Counted from the first letter of the stretch, positions 1 through 11,803 are shown. The stretch is DNA of 48,247 nt from Chara braunii (GCA_003427395.1 BFEA01000375.1:439803-488049), one strand, 5' to 3'. Notes: generated by a model from the letters alone, not told the origin. Translations and numbers: made by a program.

Positions 1-126
1 GCGCGGCCATGAATGGAGAAGTGCAGTTGGCAATTCGTAGTAGACGGGTGCAGATCTCAACGGTTAAGGTAACAATGGGCAGCACAGGCATAGTTGTAGT
101 GATGAGCTTTGGCCGGCAAGTGAACT

Positions 127-155
127 TGTGTGTGTGTGTGTGTGTGTGTGTGTGC
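127..155. repeat. (TG)n microsatellite
   Basis: A run of about 14 TG dinucleotides lies just upstream of putative exon 1. Nothing else is visible in 1-195. Confidence 0.9.
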
Positions 156-195
156 CACTGTGTATGATGGTTGCATGGTTCCTACTGCCAATTAG

Positions 196-291
196 GTATG
201 GATGCTGAGTATGGCAGAATCTGCTTCGTTTCTTGATAAAGCTATGGAGAACTTGCGCAGCAGGCAAGTCGCAACAGAAGTTGCTGATCAG
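196..291 (+). CDS. Putative host internal exon 1 (unknown protein)
   Basis: A 96-base open segment begins after an AG at 194-195 and ends at the donor GTATGC at 292. It encodes 32 residues in phase 0, including MAESASFLDKAMENLRSRQV, a charged, helix-prone stretch. The reading frame runs on past the donor to 390, but that part looks like read-through. Phase 0 at its end fits the phase 0 acceptor at 13622, which would make element A and the G/T tract part of one 13.3-kb intron. The acceptor has only a weak pyrimidine tract. I do not recognise the protein. An initiator ATG at 202 or 211 inside the segment is possible, so this could instead be a first coding exon. Confidence 0.4.
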
Positions 292-790
292 GTATGCCTC
301 GCAGCTTGTTGTCCCATCCTGGAATACCTTGCCTTGGACATGCTTCCTGTATTAACATTCCTCGTGATGTCTGGTGTGGTGAGGTGGTAAGTGAGGGCAA
401 TGCAAAATGATGACCAGATCTGGAACCTCAAATCGAAAGAACCATGCCAACAAGATTGCAGCGCAAAACACTATATTCACACCAGGAAGTTCTTGACTGA
501 ATCTGGTCATCACTGTCAAATACGTTTAGGAGAGTTCTGTTGCTTCTATGCCCGCAGTAGTGAAGTATCTTATCAGTAAACTTGGTTCATTCCTGTAAAC
601 CAGCTGGCTGGAAGTAACACAACTGCATGAAAAGAGTGCATTACGGCAGCAAGCCATACCAGCACTTAACTCGAAAGACTGACCATCATCCTCATACTCT
701 GTTGCTCGGGTTCATCAGTCCTGAATTGAACGCTAATATAACTGTTGATATATTAAAAAAACTTACCATTCTAATACAATTCGAAAGACG
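292..790 (+). other. Putative intron sequence before element A
   Basis: There is no convincing coding signal here. Two short open frames are present, one of them read-through from exon 1. Between 770 and 790 the sequence passes into the first recognisable base of the LTR of element A. Confidence 0.4.
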
Positions 791-2125
791 ACCAAACACG
801 GACTGAGACACAGCTGATTTCTGAGTTTTGTTCATGGACTGAATGCCTTGCTGAGTTTCCCGCTTGCTATTAAGTTCTCTAAGTCTGTGTGTGTGCACGC
901 TTGCTGGTCTGCATGTCTGTCTGAGTGGTTGTTGGCTTGAGTGTGTGTGTGACCGGCAAGGGCACTTGTTCGTTCGTTGGGCCCTCAGGGCCGATACTTA
1001 CCTGTGGCAGTGGCATTGAGGATTGCAGCGGGGAAAACACTCAAGTGGCGGGGGAAGAGGCCCACAACACTTGAAGCAGCGGGGAAACACTCAAGTAGAA
1101 GGTAGGACGGTACCACACCCTGAAGAGGTAGATGTGCCGGGTACTCGAGGCCGAGCAGAAGAAGACAAAAGTTGGCATTTTTGAAGCCCAATAGTTGTAG
1201 GCTAGGTCTAGGCGGGTACCAGTCCAACCAGTCTGAGTCTACGGCCTGTACGAGCAATATCAGTCTGCAATGATGTTTCCCTCCAAAAGGGAGGAGGTAC
1301 CGGTTGCTTGGAAGGCCGAGCTGCCTGGAAGTCACCGCCCAAGAGGCAAGCAGGCCGCTATATCTCCAGGCCGGGCGAAGAGCCCAGCCTCATTGTCGGT
1401 GTGCAAGTTTGGCGACACACTGGTTGGAGCNGCCGGGCGAAGAGCCCAGCCTCATTGTCGGTGTGCAAGTTTGGCGACACACTGGTTGGAGCGCTGGCTG
1501 GAGCAGCGCTAGCAAGAGCAGCGCTGTGGGGGAAGGAGCAAGGACACGGAGGAGGAAGAAGACCATGAGGAAGGGGAGCACCAGGGGTACTTACCAGGCT
1601 ATGGTGGCAGCCATCTTCATCACCGTGGTGGGCGTTGCAGCAGGAAGGTCCCCGTGGGTGCAGAGCTACACCAAGAAGCTTCGAGGCAGAGTCAGGTGTG
1701 GCGGCCTGAGCTAGAGCAGCCATAGCTGCTTTGCGTTTTCCTTTGGACATCAGGGCAAGGTCCGAGCAGTCAGCCATAGCCTCGGCCTATGAGAGTGACG
1801 AGTGAGGGAGCCGGCCATTATGGTGGACGTCAAGTGATACCTACAGTAGAAGAGGGATTCAGACATTGGTTCTGGTTCAGCCATTCAACATTGTACTATT
1901 ATTTCTTGTGTGAATAAGAGAGGAGTAAAGGAGGAGGAGAGTGTTTGGCGAAGAAGAAGAGCATTATCATTTGTCTATGCTGGTGTACATCATCTTCTTC
2001 TTCTTTCTTTCTTCTTCTTCTTCTTTACCTCTCTCTCCTCTCAAGTTCATTCATTTCTTTATGCAATTGGACGACATTGTACTATCTGATAAATGTGTAC
2101 TTCGAAATTGGCCAGGATCATAACA
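791..2125 (+). repeat. 5' LTR of element A
   Basis: Matches 10460-11803 throughout, from ACCAAACACGGACTGAGACA to GGCCAGGATCATAACA, and ends in CA one base before the primer binding site. The expected terminal bases TGTGATGAACTG, seen in the right LTR at 10448, are diverged or lost. A perfect 61-base repeat (1370-1430 and 1432-1492) joined by a single N at 1431 is absent from the right LTR and is probably an assembly artefact. Confidence 0.88.
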
Positions 2126-2126
2126 T

Positions 2127-2138
2127 TGGTATCAGAGC
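2127..2138 (+). other. Primer binding site, tRNA-iMet type
   Basis: TGGTATCAGAGC lies one base after the LTR end. This is the usual complement of the 3' end of plant initiator methionine tRNA used for minus-strand priming in many gypsy and copia elements. Confidence 0.85.
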
Positions 2139-2171
2139 AGATTTTACTTTCTGGTTCGAGTTGACTTATCC

Positions 2172-2225
2172 ACCCTAACCCTAACCTAAGTGGTAAGGGC
2201 TAACTACTTAGGGTTAGGGTTGGTC
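2172..2225 (+). repeat. Inverted TTAGGG-like motif in element A leader
   Basis: CCCTAACCCTAACCTAAG at 2175-2192 is followed about 20 bases later by its near inverse, CTTAGGGTTAGGGTT. The pair can fold into a hairpin just downstream of the primer site. The motif resembles telomere repeats, but there are only two units per arm. Confidence 0.7.
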
Positions 2226-2591
2226 CGAAGTGGGAAGTGGGCCAATGTGGACTAGGGAAGCTGCCCCCACCTGGTTAGGTCATGCTAGGTCGGCATTGAA
2301 CCTGACCAGGTAGATTGAGAGTAAGTATGTGGTGGCGAGACACATCAAGTGGACTTCATGCGACAAGTTGAGAGCGGCGACAATGAGAGGCACTCGCACC
2401 TCGAATCTGACCTAAGGGAGACACTTGGTGACTTGAGGGCCTCCCTCAAGTAGGCGATCTTGAGGGAGGTGGCCATTCTTCATCTACGGACTGCAAGTTA
2501 CTACTTTGTTCTTCAGCATCGGCGGGGGATCCGGTGTTGCATTTTGGTGTTGGATGTGAGACCCTCCTACATGATAGGACACTAGTGTAGA

Positions 2592-3875
2592 GGTAGCGAA
2601 TAGGGTTAGGAAGACCACATGAGGAAGGGGGGTGAGTTATACTTCATCTCAGAGTCCGGGCCACTCAGGTAAGTGACGTGCACCTAAGGGTTGCCTATGT
2701 GTGCGTGCATAGTATTGTTTGTCCTGATGGAGTACTTCTGGGTCTCTTTCCTACTTCTCTGAAGTCTTGGTTGTGTGCATTGGTGTGCGAACTACTTACT
2801 AACCTGATGGATGTAGAAATGAAATAACTTGCTTTGAAAGGCATACCTTTCTATAATGCTTTGTCTTTTTCATCTGTGAATGGATGTAGTCTGTAGGTTC
2901 TCTCTTGAAGTTGAATTTGTTTATGAGTATGGTAGAAACATAAAGTAGGACCTTGAGGTACTCTCCTTGGTTGGGACTTGGTCGTGACCTACCTGGGACC
3001 CATTGGGACTCAGTTGGACCGGACCCAAACAAGAAGGGGCCCGACGCAGTGTCACTCTCTTTTCTGTCTGGGATACAGTATTCTTTCTTTTTGATTAGAG
3101 CCCTCGCTGCTGAGGGGATATCAACTGAGATGCTTTGTCAGACTGAAGACACACAATCCAATGCTTGACCTGCACCTTATACGCCACTCAATTCTCCATT
3201 GCTCTATGATGTTACTTGTAGTCTGTAGGTAGCGAATAGGGTTAGGACGACCACATGAGGAAGGGGGGTGAGTTATACTTCATCTCAAAGTTCGGGCCAC
3301 TCAGGTAAGTGTCGTGCACCTAAGGGTTGCCTATGTGTGAGTGCATAGTATTGTTTGTCCTGATGGAGTACTTCTGGGTCTCTTTCCTACTTCTCTGAAG
3401 TCTTGGTTGCGTGCATTGGTGTGCGAACTATTTACTAACATGATGGATGTAGAAGTGAAATATCTTGCTTTGAAAGCCATATCTTTCTACAATGTTTTGT
3501 CTTTTTCATATGTGAATGGATGTAGTCTATAGGTTCTCTCTTGAAGTTGAATTTGTTTTTGAGTATGGTAGAAACAGAAAGTAGGACCTTGAGGTACTCT
3601 TCTTGGTTGGGACGTGGTCGCGACCTACTTGGGACTCATTGGGACTCAGTTGGACTAGACCCAAACAAGAAGGGCCCCTTGGACCCAAATCTGTTGACGC
3701 AGTGTCACTCTCTTTTCTGTCTGGGATACAGTATTCTTTCTTTTTGATTAGAGCCCTCGCTGCTGAGGGGATATCGACTGAGATGCTTTGTCAGACTGAA
3801 GACACACAATCCAATGCTTGACCTGCACCTTGTACACCACTCAATTCTCCATTGCTGTATGATGTTACTTGTAGT
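2592..3875 (+). repeat. Tandem duplication (about 640 bp x 2) in element A leader
   Basis: The segment starting TAGCGAATAGGGTTAGGA near 2597 recurs at about 3230 and continues in parallel for about 640 bases. Both copies contain TGATGGAGTACTTCTGGGTC, the stretch resembling GGTCGTGACCTACCTGGGAC, and the end CACACAATCCAATGCTTGAC. The copies differ by scattered substitutions and a small insertion near 3680. The leader 2139-4091 holds nothing else that I can support. Confidence 0.85.
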
Positions 3876-4091
3876 CTGATTTGCTGTACTTTGATGGTGC
3901 TAGTTGGATTAGGCTGAAGGGGATCTTGTACTTGGTCTGACTGGACTTGAACGTGGAATCAAAACTCTGTTCTGAATGTATTGTATTTCTTTGATTTTTG
4001 GTTGTTCTAGTCCAAATATTTGCTGCTCCGGCTAGGAGTTCTATCTTCTTCTCTGTACTTTCAGTTTGTTTCTTTTGCTGAAATCCACTAC

Positions 4092-5650
4092 ATGCCCGTT
4101 GAGACGCGCGGACAAGAGAGAAGGGCGAGAGAAGCCATGGCAACAGGAGCTAGTAGTTCCGAAATGGCATCGGCCAAATTTTCTGATATGTTAAAGGCTC
4201 GCATGGATGCAGCGAGTGAGGCTGACAAACCGCTGTATGAGGCCCTCTATCAGAAAGAATTGGCTGAGGAGGAAAGGGTGGACGAGGCAAAGCGGAAAAC
4301 AGCCGCTGACGAACTTGAGGCCCATTTCAAAATAGTTACAAACATGACGGATGCAGACCTTAAGAAAGATCTGGTTGTGTACGTACGTGCGCTTGTAAAC
4401 TAGCATTTGCTCAGCGAGCTCCCGAGTGTGAAATCTCAACTACTCGAGGAGATGAGTCAAATGTGTACTCAAATGGCTGAAATGGCCAGATAGCATCGCG
4501 ATCAGTTACAGCAAATGACAAGCATGCATCAGGCCCAAACTTCAAGTTTTCTTCCCCGTTTTACATTTGCACCCCTCCATTCTTCTCCTTTTTCTCAGTC
4601 TTCTTCGTTGAGTTTGGTGATTACTCAATCACGACCTGCGACAGGTGCAGTTCCCACTGCTGCTACAAGCGGCAGCGTAGGAAGTTCTGCAACTGCTGCA
4701 ACCCTATGATCGGATCCAGCAATAGCTGCAATAGCTGGACCCAGCTATGGCAGTCCATACATGGACAAAAAGGCGGTAATGATACCGTCTAGATATGATG
4801 GCAAGGAGGCCGTAGAGTCCTGGATCATCTCCATGAGAGCCTACTTTGAGGTACAAGATCAACTTATCCGAGTGGCTTAAGGTCACTCCGACTACCACTC
4901 TCGAGGATATATTTGTGGCACAACATAAAGACCCGCATGCTGCAGTGAGAGTAAGGATAGAACTTGACGAGCTCAAGCGCAACAAGTGGCAGGGCACCAT
5001 GCACAAATTGCAACTGCATGTCAGCAAGCTCTTTGCAACTCTAGGATTGGAGCTGACTACGCAATCGTGTTTGAATGTAGTTAAAGGTACGGTTCCCACT
5101 CACTTGACCAATCGCCTAGGCAGAGATTTCTTCGGGTACACGGACTGGTTTTCCTTAATGAAGGATGTAGTCAGTCTGAAGGCAGGAGACGTCCTTACCG
5201 CAGCAAGCACCAAAAAGACTTTTGTTCGCGGGCGATTTCGTGGCAGCAATTTGCTTAGCTGCGCTTTACTTGCTGGAAGGGGACGGGGAGGCCGAAGCAG
5301 ATGACCCCACTCTTGGCGACGACCAAGAACAGGACGCTGATACAACTTGCTCTTCAACCCAAGAATTTGACATGAACAATGTAGATGATAAATTTTGTGC
5401 CTTTAAAAGGACTGCCCATGGGAAGGGGAACCAAAACCGGAATTCAGTAAGGAGCTTTGTCGCGCTTCCAAAGGGAGCCAAAATCCCAGCCAAACCGGAG
5501 GATGCGAGTACTGAACCTTGGGTGGACCTCCAGATCAGTGAGGCTGAATGGAAGGCTAGAATGAAGAAAGGGGGTTGCCTGCATTGCCTGAAAACGAACC
5601 ATAAAGTGCTAGATTGCTATAGGCTGCAGGAAAACCAGAATTGGACGTAG
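4092..5650 (+). pseudogene. gag: Element A gag remnant with CCHC zinc knuckle
   Basis: Gag proteins coat and package the element RNA. The first frame starts at the ATG at 4092 (MPVETRGQERRAREAMATG) and contains a charged helical region (residues about 35-80), then stops at 4401. Later frames show the capsid-like part (4846-5304), including KVTPTTTLEDIFVAQHK and LGRDFFGYTDWFSLMKDVV. The nucleocapsid part (5222-5650) has one zinc knuckle, CLHCLKTNHKVLDC, near 5576-5617, in C-x2-C-x4-H-x4-C spacing. At least three frame changes or stops separate these pieces. Protease sequence follows directly. The family assignment rests on the knuckle and position. Confidence 0.75.
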
Positions 5651-5652
5651 GG

Positions 5653-6492
5653 TTGGCATCAACACCCCCTACGGCAAAAGAGACTGAACTTGATGCAGTT
5701 TAACAGGCCTCTCTTGAAGCCCCGCGGTCTGCTGATTCCGAGGCTGAAGTTTGTCATGCTTTGCATGTTGAGCCTTGGGAGGAGTCTGTGATGGTTGACT
5801 TCCACTATCACTTAGAGCATTGGGCTGAGATGAAACAGCAGCGTGCTCAAGGGACAGTGAAGTTAATCTTTTTCAAGCTTCTCATAAACCGCTGCTATCT
5901 CTGTGTCTTAATTGATCGTGGTGCAACAATTAACTTCATGTCACCACACGGGATACACAAAGTGGGCTTGGGGATGAAGCAAGTGGCTTTGCAGAACCCT
6001 TGCCGGACTCAAGTAGGCAACAAAGAAGTTGTCTCATCTATGCATGCAGTCAAAGGTGTGTGCACTACCTTTGACAAGGACAAGACAGTCACCCACACAT
6101 TGAACTTCTATGTCCTTGACAAGTGTCACTTCGACGCAGTCCTTGGCTTGGGCTGTCCGCCGTCACAATGCGAATGGACCAGGTGGAAGGAGCCACTTTT
6201 CATGGTCAAAGACGCTCAAGGGAACGAGCTTCTCGTCCTCTTGGATGAGAAGCACGAGTCCCCAATGACTTTTCTCAATGCCATGCAGTTTTGTAAAAAG
6301 TGGCGCAAGCACAAAGAGGACGAACAAATGTATGTTGCCGATGTTCACCATACTCATGTGCCATCTACTCTTGCGGCTAGTACCGATACTACTTCAGCTA
6401 ATGAGTCTACTTCTAACACTTCTACTTCTGTACCTTCTGCTAGTCCAAATGACTCAACTTCAGATTCGGTCGCCTCCATTCGTTATCCGTGA
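5653..6492 (+). pseudogene. pol: Element A aspartic protease remnant
   Basis: The retropepsin-type domain cleaves the Gag-Pol polyprotein. The longest open part is 5761-6492. The active-site region reads LIDRGATINFMSPHGIHKVG, with Arg where Ser or Thr is expected after the catalytic Asp, so D-S/T-G has become D-R-G. The downstream flap-to-core pattern with DAVLGLG corresponds to the usual VLGMDW-type segment. A Ser/Thr-rich tail (about residues 200-235) ends at a stop at 6490. The next coding unit, RT, starts after about 180 bases in which frames are broken. Confidence 0.7.
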
Positions 6493-6672
6493 CCTGATCT
6501 AGGCGAGCAGTTTGCTGATCCTACGCCCCCACCGGTCCCAACAAGCATTCAAAACCTACCTGACCGATTCCCGAAAGTTTTGGCCGAACCACATGGAGTC
6601 CCCACGCGATCGGTCCGTCATGCAATCGAGTTGGTTGAAGGTGTTGTTCCTCCAAAGAGCTGCGTATGCTGA

Positions 6673-7860
6673 ATGGGATCCGGCGAGCTGGAGGAACTTC
6701 GAAAACAAATCGACGAAATGATCGACAAGGGTTGGATCAAACCTAGAGAATCTGAATTTGGTGCACGTGTTTTGTTTGTCCCTAAGAAAGGAGGCAAGCT
6801 TCGTATGTGTATCGATTATCGCGGTCTAAACCGCATCACCAGAAAGAATTCATACCCATTGCCATGCATAGATAACTTGCTTGATGTTACCGGTGGGTGC
6901 AAGGTCTTCTCCAAGATCGACCTCAAGTCTGGATACCACAAGATTGAAGTCGATCCTGCGGACCAGCACAAGACTGCGTTCAAGACATGCGACGGGCTTC
7001 ACAAATTTACCGTAATGCCCTTCGGACAGATTGGTCGGTTTGTGGTGGTGTATCTCATTGATATTCTGATCTTGAGCAAATCCATCGAGGAACACATGAA
7101 GCAACTTGAGGAAGTGTTCACCATCCTCAAGAAAACGCAACTCCATCTCAACTTAGAGAAATCTGAGTTTGGGAGGGATAGCGTCATCTATCTTGGGCAT
7201 CGGTTGTCTGCTGCAGGCTTTGAGCCTGAGGCAACCAAGGTTGAGGTCATGCGCAACTGACCTCAACCCGCGAACATCCGCATACTGCGTTCTTTCCTTG
7301 GTCTCGCATCGTATTGTCGAAAGTTTGTGGCCCGATTCTCTATCGTTGCTCGCCCATTGTCCCAATTGACAAGTAAGAATATACCTTACGCTTGGGATGC
7401 AACATGTGAGACCGCATTTCAAGCCTTGTAAGAGACCTTGGTAAGTTACCCTGTATTCCGCATTGCAGATTCCAAACTAACATTCGTAGTCACTACGGAT
7501 GCTAGCCAGTATGGAATTGGCGCAGTGCTGCAACAAGATGACGGCGATGGCTTGCGGCCGCTCAAGTACTACAGCAAACGCATGCCCAACGAAAAGGTAG
7601 CCATTTCCACCTACATGCGCGAACTCTATGCTTTGCGTATGGCTTCGGATCATTGGAAGCACTATCTTTTGGGACGCCACTTCAAAGTCTTCTCAGATCA
7701 TGAGACTTTGAAGTGGATCAAAGATCTAACCACCTTGTCCCCTACATTACTTCGCTTTTTGACTTTAAGCTAAGACATAAAAAGGGTTGTTATAATCGAG
7801 TTGTTGATGTGTTGTCCCGCCACCCCAAGTACATGACTTGCCTTGTGAATTCCTATGACC
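6673..7860 (+). pseudogene. pol: Element A reverse transcriptase and RNase H remnant
   Basis: RT copies the RNA into DNA and RNase H degrades the RNA strand. RT motifs appear in order: [47 protein letters not shown] (motif A Asp kept) and FTVMPFG. An in-frame deletion of roughly 20 codons then joins MPFG to FVVVYLIDILIL, so the catalytic YLDD has become YLID. TGA at 7258 and TAA at about 7429 interrupt the RT thumb and connection in otherwise readable frame. RNase H (7438-7773) keeps TTDAS, the Glu of MRELYAL and FSDHETLKW, but loses its C-terminus to a frameshift. The copy is certainly inactive. Confidence 0.85.
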
Positions 7861-8030
7861 TCTGAAAGAAACTGAAGGAGGAGATCGTAGAACACACTGC
7901 GAAGGACCTGGACCTTAGTCCCATCCTTGAGCAGTTGCGGGCTGACCCCAGCAGTCAGCCTGTGTTACATACTCGTGAAGATGTCAACGAGTATGGGGCA
8001 GAACCAAAGATCAACCAATATAGGAAGAGC

Positions 8031-8484
8031 ATGTATGCAGCGGAAGTCTGATAAACGGACTGACTCACATAGACTGACTCACATAGATATCACTCCACAC
8101 ACATACAATCGTGAGATGGTGGGGTCTGAGCCATAAATAGACGATGCTGAGCCCCGTACACACATACACAGATGAAATGTGGGAGGAGAGACGAAGGAGG
8201 TGGGAGATGTAGGTAGCACCAGATGTCACCGAGATAGAAACCAGTAGGTCACCGATATGGTAATCCAAAATGTCATCGAACAAGATGAAAATGTCGAGGA
8301 CAATAAGTCACCAGTGTCGGAGATACAGAGTCCTGATGTAGCCGGTGTCCAATCTATGATGCAGCCGAGTATCATCCCCAACAATCTCCAAGTCTCAAAC
8401 CCGGTAAGTACCACAGCCTCTCACTACCGAAGTCCAACACTGATCTCTGTCCAACTAGTATAAGTCTCCAACCTGAAGAAGAAG

Positions 8485-8515
<31 letters not shown>

Positions 8516-9115
8516 CTGAATCTGAAGAAGAAGAAGAAGAGGAAGAAGAAGAAGAAGGAGAGAGAGAGAGTGGGGAAGACGGAGGTGAGGAGGAGGGAAA
8601 GGGAGCGTGGAGGGAGGAAGAGATCCTCGCCTCCTGGTACCTGCCCGGCTGCTGTCGAGGCGGCTATGGCCGCCGTGCTGCTGCTGGTCTCCTCGCTCGC
8701 TACTGCTGTTGCGCTAGCTCGCGCTGCTGCTGTTGTTCTCCGCTCCTGCGCTCAAAATAGCGCCAGCGCTGTCGCGCCGTACCATACCGCACCGCTAGAG
8801 TGCCGGTGGGTCGATGGCCTGAAGTGAGGCCGGACCGGTCTTTTGTACCGGTGGGGCAGAGGCCAGCCTCAATGCTGCGAGGCCTGGCCGTGCCCTGAAC
8901 CATCAAGATGGACGGTTCAGCCCCAACCGGCGGGCGGCAGCCTCAAGAGCGCCACCAGGCCCAAACGGTAATGTCGTTTGGGCCTGCCCGTCGGGTCTGG
9001 TCCAAAGTGAGGCCTTTACGGCCTGTAGTACCCCCAAGGTCGGGCCTTTAGGCCCTACTGTGTCCCTCTGGCCCTAAGTCGGGTCCGGTAGGACCCGTGT
9101 GGCGTCGAAGATGTA
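8031..9115. mobile_element. Unclassified 1.08-kb insertion in element A
   Basis: Pol homology stops near 8030 and resumes near 9115 in the integrase zinc-finger region. The intervening sequence is unlike the rest of pol and is flanked by ATGTA at 8031-8035 and 9111-9115. It contains a (GAA)n tract (8478-8562), a GCT/CTG-rich stretch and GGCC-rich short inverted motifs around 8810-9080. It starts with TG but does not end in CA. It could be a solo LTR, another insertion, or a rearrangement; upstream integrase codons are also missing. Confidence 0.4.
8478..8562. repeat. (GAA)n microsatellite
   Basis: An imperfect run of GAA triplets with one short interruption near 8515 lies inside the 1.08-kb insertion. 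Confidence 0.9.
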
Positions 9116-10303
9116 ACAGCCTGCCTGGTATGAAGGGATCTGCTGAAAAGTTTGTGGCTGAGTGTCAAGTCTGTCAACGAATCAAACCATGTAGACAAAA
9201 GCCCATGGGGCTACTTACACCCCTTCCCGTTCCCGATGCACCGGGGGAGTCCGTCTCTATCGACTTCATCGACATGGGAAAGGTAAGTAAGAACGACTAT
9301 TCGCAAGTAATGGTGATTGTTGACCGCTTCTTTAAGTTCCTCAATCTGATTCCTTTGCCATCTCATGCCCCAACTGAATTGGTGATCAGTAAGTTCGAAC
9401 AAATGTACATTCTGCAGTTCGGAACCCCAAAAACTCTCCCGCGCTTCACAAGTCCCGAATAGAAGGACTTCACATCCCAACTCCTTGGCCTCAGACTATG
9501 CATGACATCTGGCCGACATCCCGAAGCCCATGGTTTGGCTGAGGAAATCAACCAGACTGTGTTTCAACTTCTACGCGCTTAGACATTCCGGATCAGGAGA
9601 CGTGGGATGAAGACCTGTATTCCGTCAACGGGTTGTACAACAACTCCATTCATTCTTCCACCGGCATGACGCCAAACAAGCTGCATTACGGTTGGCAGAT
9701 TCGTAATCCGCTCTCCTACCTATTCCCTGAACAGCCAGCTGGTTTAACACCCGGCAGGCCTGGCTTTAGGGCCAAGTACGACCGCTTGCTCAAAGTTGCC
9801 ATCGCAGCAATGACAAAGCGACAGCACGCAATGATCCATCATGCAAACAAGAAGTGTCGTCCTTCGGATATCGAAGTAGGAAGTTATGCCTGGGTCAAGA
9901 TGTCTGAATTCTCAGAAGAAGAGGGAGTCTCATGCAAACTTCTTCCGCTCTGTTATGGTCCATGGGAAGTTCTGGATGTGATTGGCAAGGATGGGTTTGG
10001 CCCCTCATACACAGTTGCTGTGCCACCTCATCTGTGAACATACCCCGTCTTTCATGCATCAAAACTGTATATCCACCGTGATGCGACGTCCTTTGATTAC
10101 CGTGAAGACATGATTCGTCGTGCAATCGATGGCGGTCATGAGATCCATAGAATCAAACAGCATGTAGGGAAGGGACGTAACAGACAGTACCAGGTGCACT
10201 TTATGTAGCACCCATTGGACGATCTCTACGGGATCTCCAAGAAGGAACTGCTGCACAGCGCACCTCGCGTTGTTAAAGCCTTCCAAATGACAAATCGCCT
10301 CTG
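9116..10303 (+). pseudogene. pol: Element A integrase remnant with GPY/F and chromo-like tail
   Basis: Integrase inserts the cDNA into the genome. The end of the HHCC zinc finger (ECQVCQRIKP) is present, but its His half is missing. The core shows IDFID and VIVDRFFKF, then a stop at 9460, then SGRHPEAHG with the catalytic Glu region. The C-terminal part (9633-10037) has NNSIHSSTGMTPNKLHYGW and GPWEVLDVIG (GPY/F module). After a stop at 10036 the frame reads TYPVFHASKL and a chromo-like end (GKGRNRQYQVHFM). Three or more stops or frameshifts make it non-functional. Confidence 0.82.
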
Positions 10304-10432
10304 ATGCTGTTCCAAAAATCTCTGCAAAGCTCACTGCAACAGAATACTCTCGAAATCTCTTTGCTTTGTTTGCTTACGATGCGTTTGTCGGGGACTCAGA
10401 CTGAGTTACTCGTTTGAAGGGACCTCGGTCTT

Positions 10433-10447
10433 AAGGAGGGGGGGTAG
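10433..10447 (+). other. Polypurine tract of element A
   Basis: AAGGAGGGGGGGTAG directly precedes the TGTGATGAAC start of the right LTR and is the expected plus-strand primer. Confidence 0.8.
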
Positions 10448-11803
10448 TGTGATGAACTGACCAAACACGGACTGAGACACACAGCTGATTTCTGAGTTTT
10501 GATCATGGACTGAATGCCTTGCTGAGTTTCCAGTTTGCTACTAAGTTCTCTAAGTCTGTGTGTGTGCACGCGTTTTGGTCTGCATGTCTCTGTGTGTGCA
10601 TGCTTTTTGGTCTGCATGTCTCTGTGTGTGCACGCTTGCGGGTCTGCATATCTCTCTTAGTGCTTGTTGGCTTGAGTGTGTGTGTGACCCGCAAGCGCAC
10701 TTGTCCGTTCGTTGAGCCCTCAGGGCCGGTACTTACCTGTGGCCGTGGCATTGAGGATTGCAGCGGGGAAAACACTCAAGTGGGGAGGAAGAGGCCCGCA
10801 ACACTCGAAGCAGCGGGGAAACACTTAAGTAGCAGGTAGGCCGGTACCACACCCTGAAGAGGTAGATGTGCCGGGTACTTTAGGCCGTCAGAAGAAGACA
10901 AAAGTTGGCATTTTTGAGGCCCAATATTTGTAGGCTAGGTCCAGGCGGGTACCAGTCCAACCAGTCTGAGTCTTGGGCCTGTACGGGCAATATCAGAGTC
11001 TGCAATGATGTTTCCTTCCAAAAGGGAGGAGGTACCGGTTGCTTGGAAGGCCGAGCTGCCTGGAAGTCATCGCCCAAGAGGCAAGCAGGCCGCTATATCT
11101 CCAGGCCGGGCGAAGAGCCCAGCCTCATTGTCGGTGTGCAAGTTTGGCGACACACTGGTTGGAGCGCTGGCTGGAGCAGCGCTAGCAAGAGCAGCGCTGC
11201 TGGGGAAGGAGCAAGGACACGGAGGAGGAAGAAGACCAGGAGGAAGGGGGAGCTCCAGAGGTACTTACCTGACTATGGTGGCAGCCATCTTCATCACCTT
11301 GGTGGGCGCTGCAGCAGGAAGGTCCCCGTGGGGGCAGAGCTACACCAAGAAGCTTCGAGGCAGAGTCAGGCATGGCGGCCTGAGCTAGAGCAGCCATAGC
11401 TGCTTTGCGTTGTCCTTTGGACATCAGGGCAAGGTCCGAGCAGTCCGCCATAGCCTATGAGAGTGAAGAGTGAGGTAGGCGGCCACGGCTATGGTGGACA
11501 TCAAGTGATAGCTGCAGTAGAAGAGGGATTCGGACATTGGTTCTGGTTCAGCCATTCAACATTGTACTATTATTTCTTGTGTGAATAAGAGAGGAGTAAA
11601 GGAGGACGAGAGTGTTTGGCAAAGAAGAAGAGCGTTATCATTTTTCTATGCTGGTGTACATCATCTTCTTCTTCTTTCTTTCTTTCTTCGTCTTCTTCTT
11701 CTTACCCTCTCTCTCCTCTCAAGTTCATTCATTTCTTTCTGCAATTGGACGGCATTGTACTATCTGATGAATGTGTACTTCGAAATTGGCCAGGATCATA
11801 ACG
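10448..11803 (+). repeat. 3' LTR of element A
   Basis: Starts TGTGATGAACTGACC after the purine tract and ends at GGATCATAACG, aligned with the left LTR end ATAACA. It contains a short internal repeat of a TGTGTGTGCA/GGTCTGCATG unit (about 10556-10650) that is shorter in the left LTR. Confidence 0.88.

Larger units (their letters stand above)
791..11803 (+). mobile_element. Ty3/gypsy LTR retrotransposon A, decayed
   Basis: Two direct repeats of about 1.3 kb (791-2125 and 10448-11803) flank gag, protease, RT, RNase H and integrase remnants, all on the plus strand in the order typical of Ty3/gypsy. A Met-tRNA primer site follows the left LTR and a purine tract precedes the right one. Coding is broken by frameshifts, in-frame stops and deletions, and a 1.08-kb insertion sits before the integrase, so the copy is dead. 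The first dozen bases of the left LTR do not match the right LTR, and I find no target duplication. A third LTR of this family begins at 47081. Confidence 0.9.

Noticed and set aside
1270-1777. Open frames across 1431 in LTR A
   Set aside because: Created partly by the false 61-bp duplication and not kept in the other LTR.
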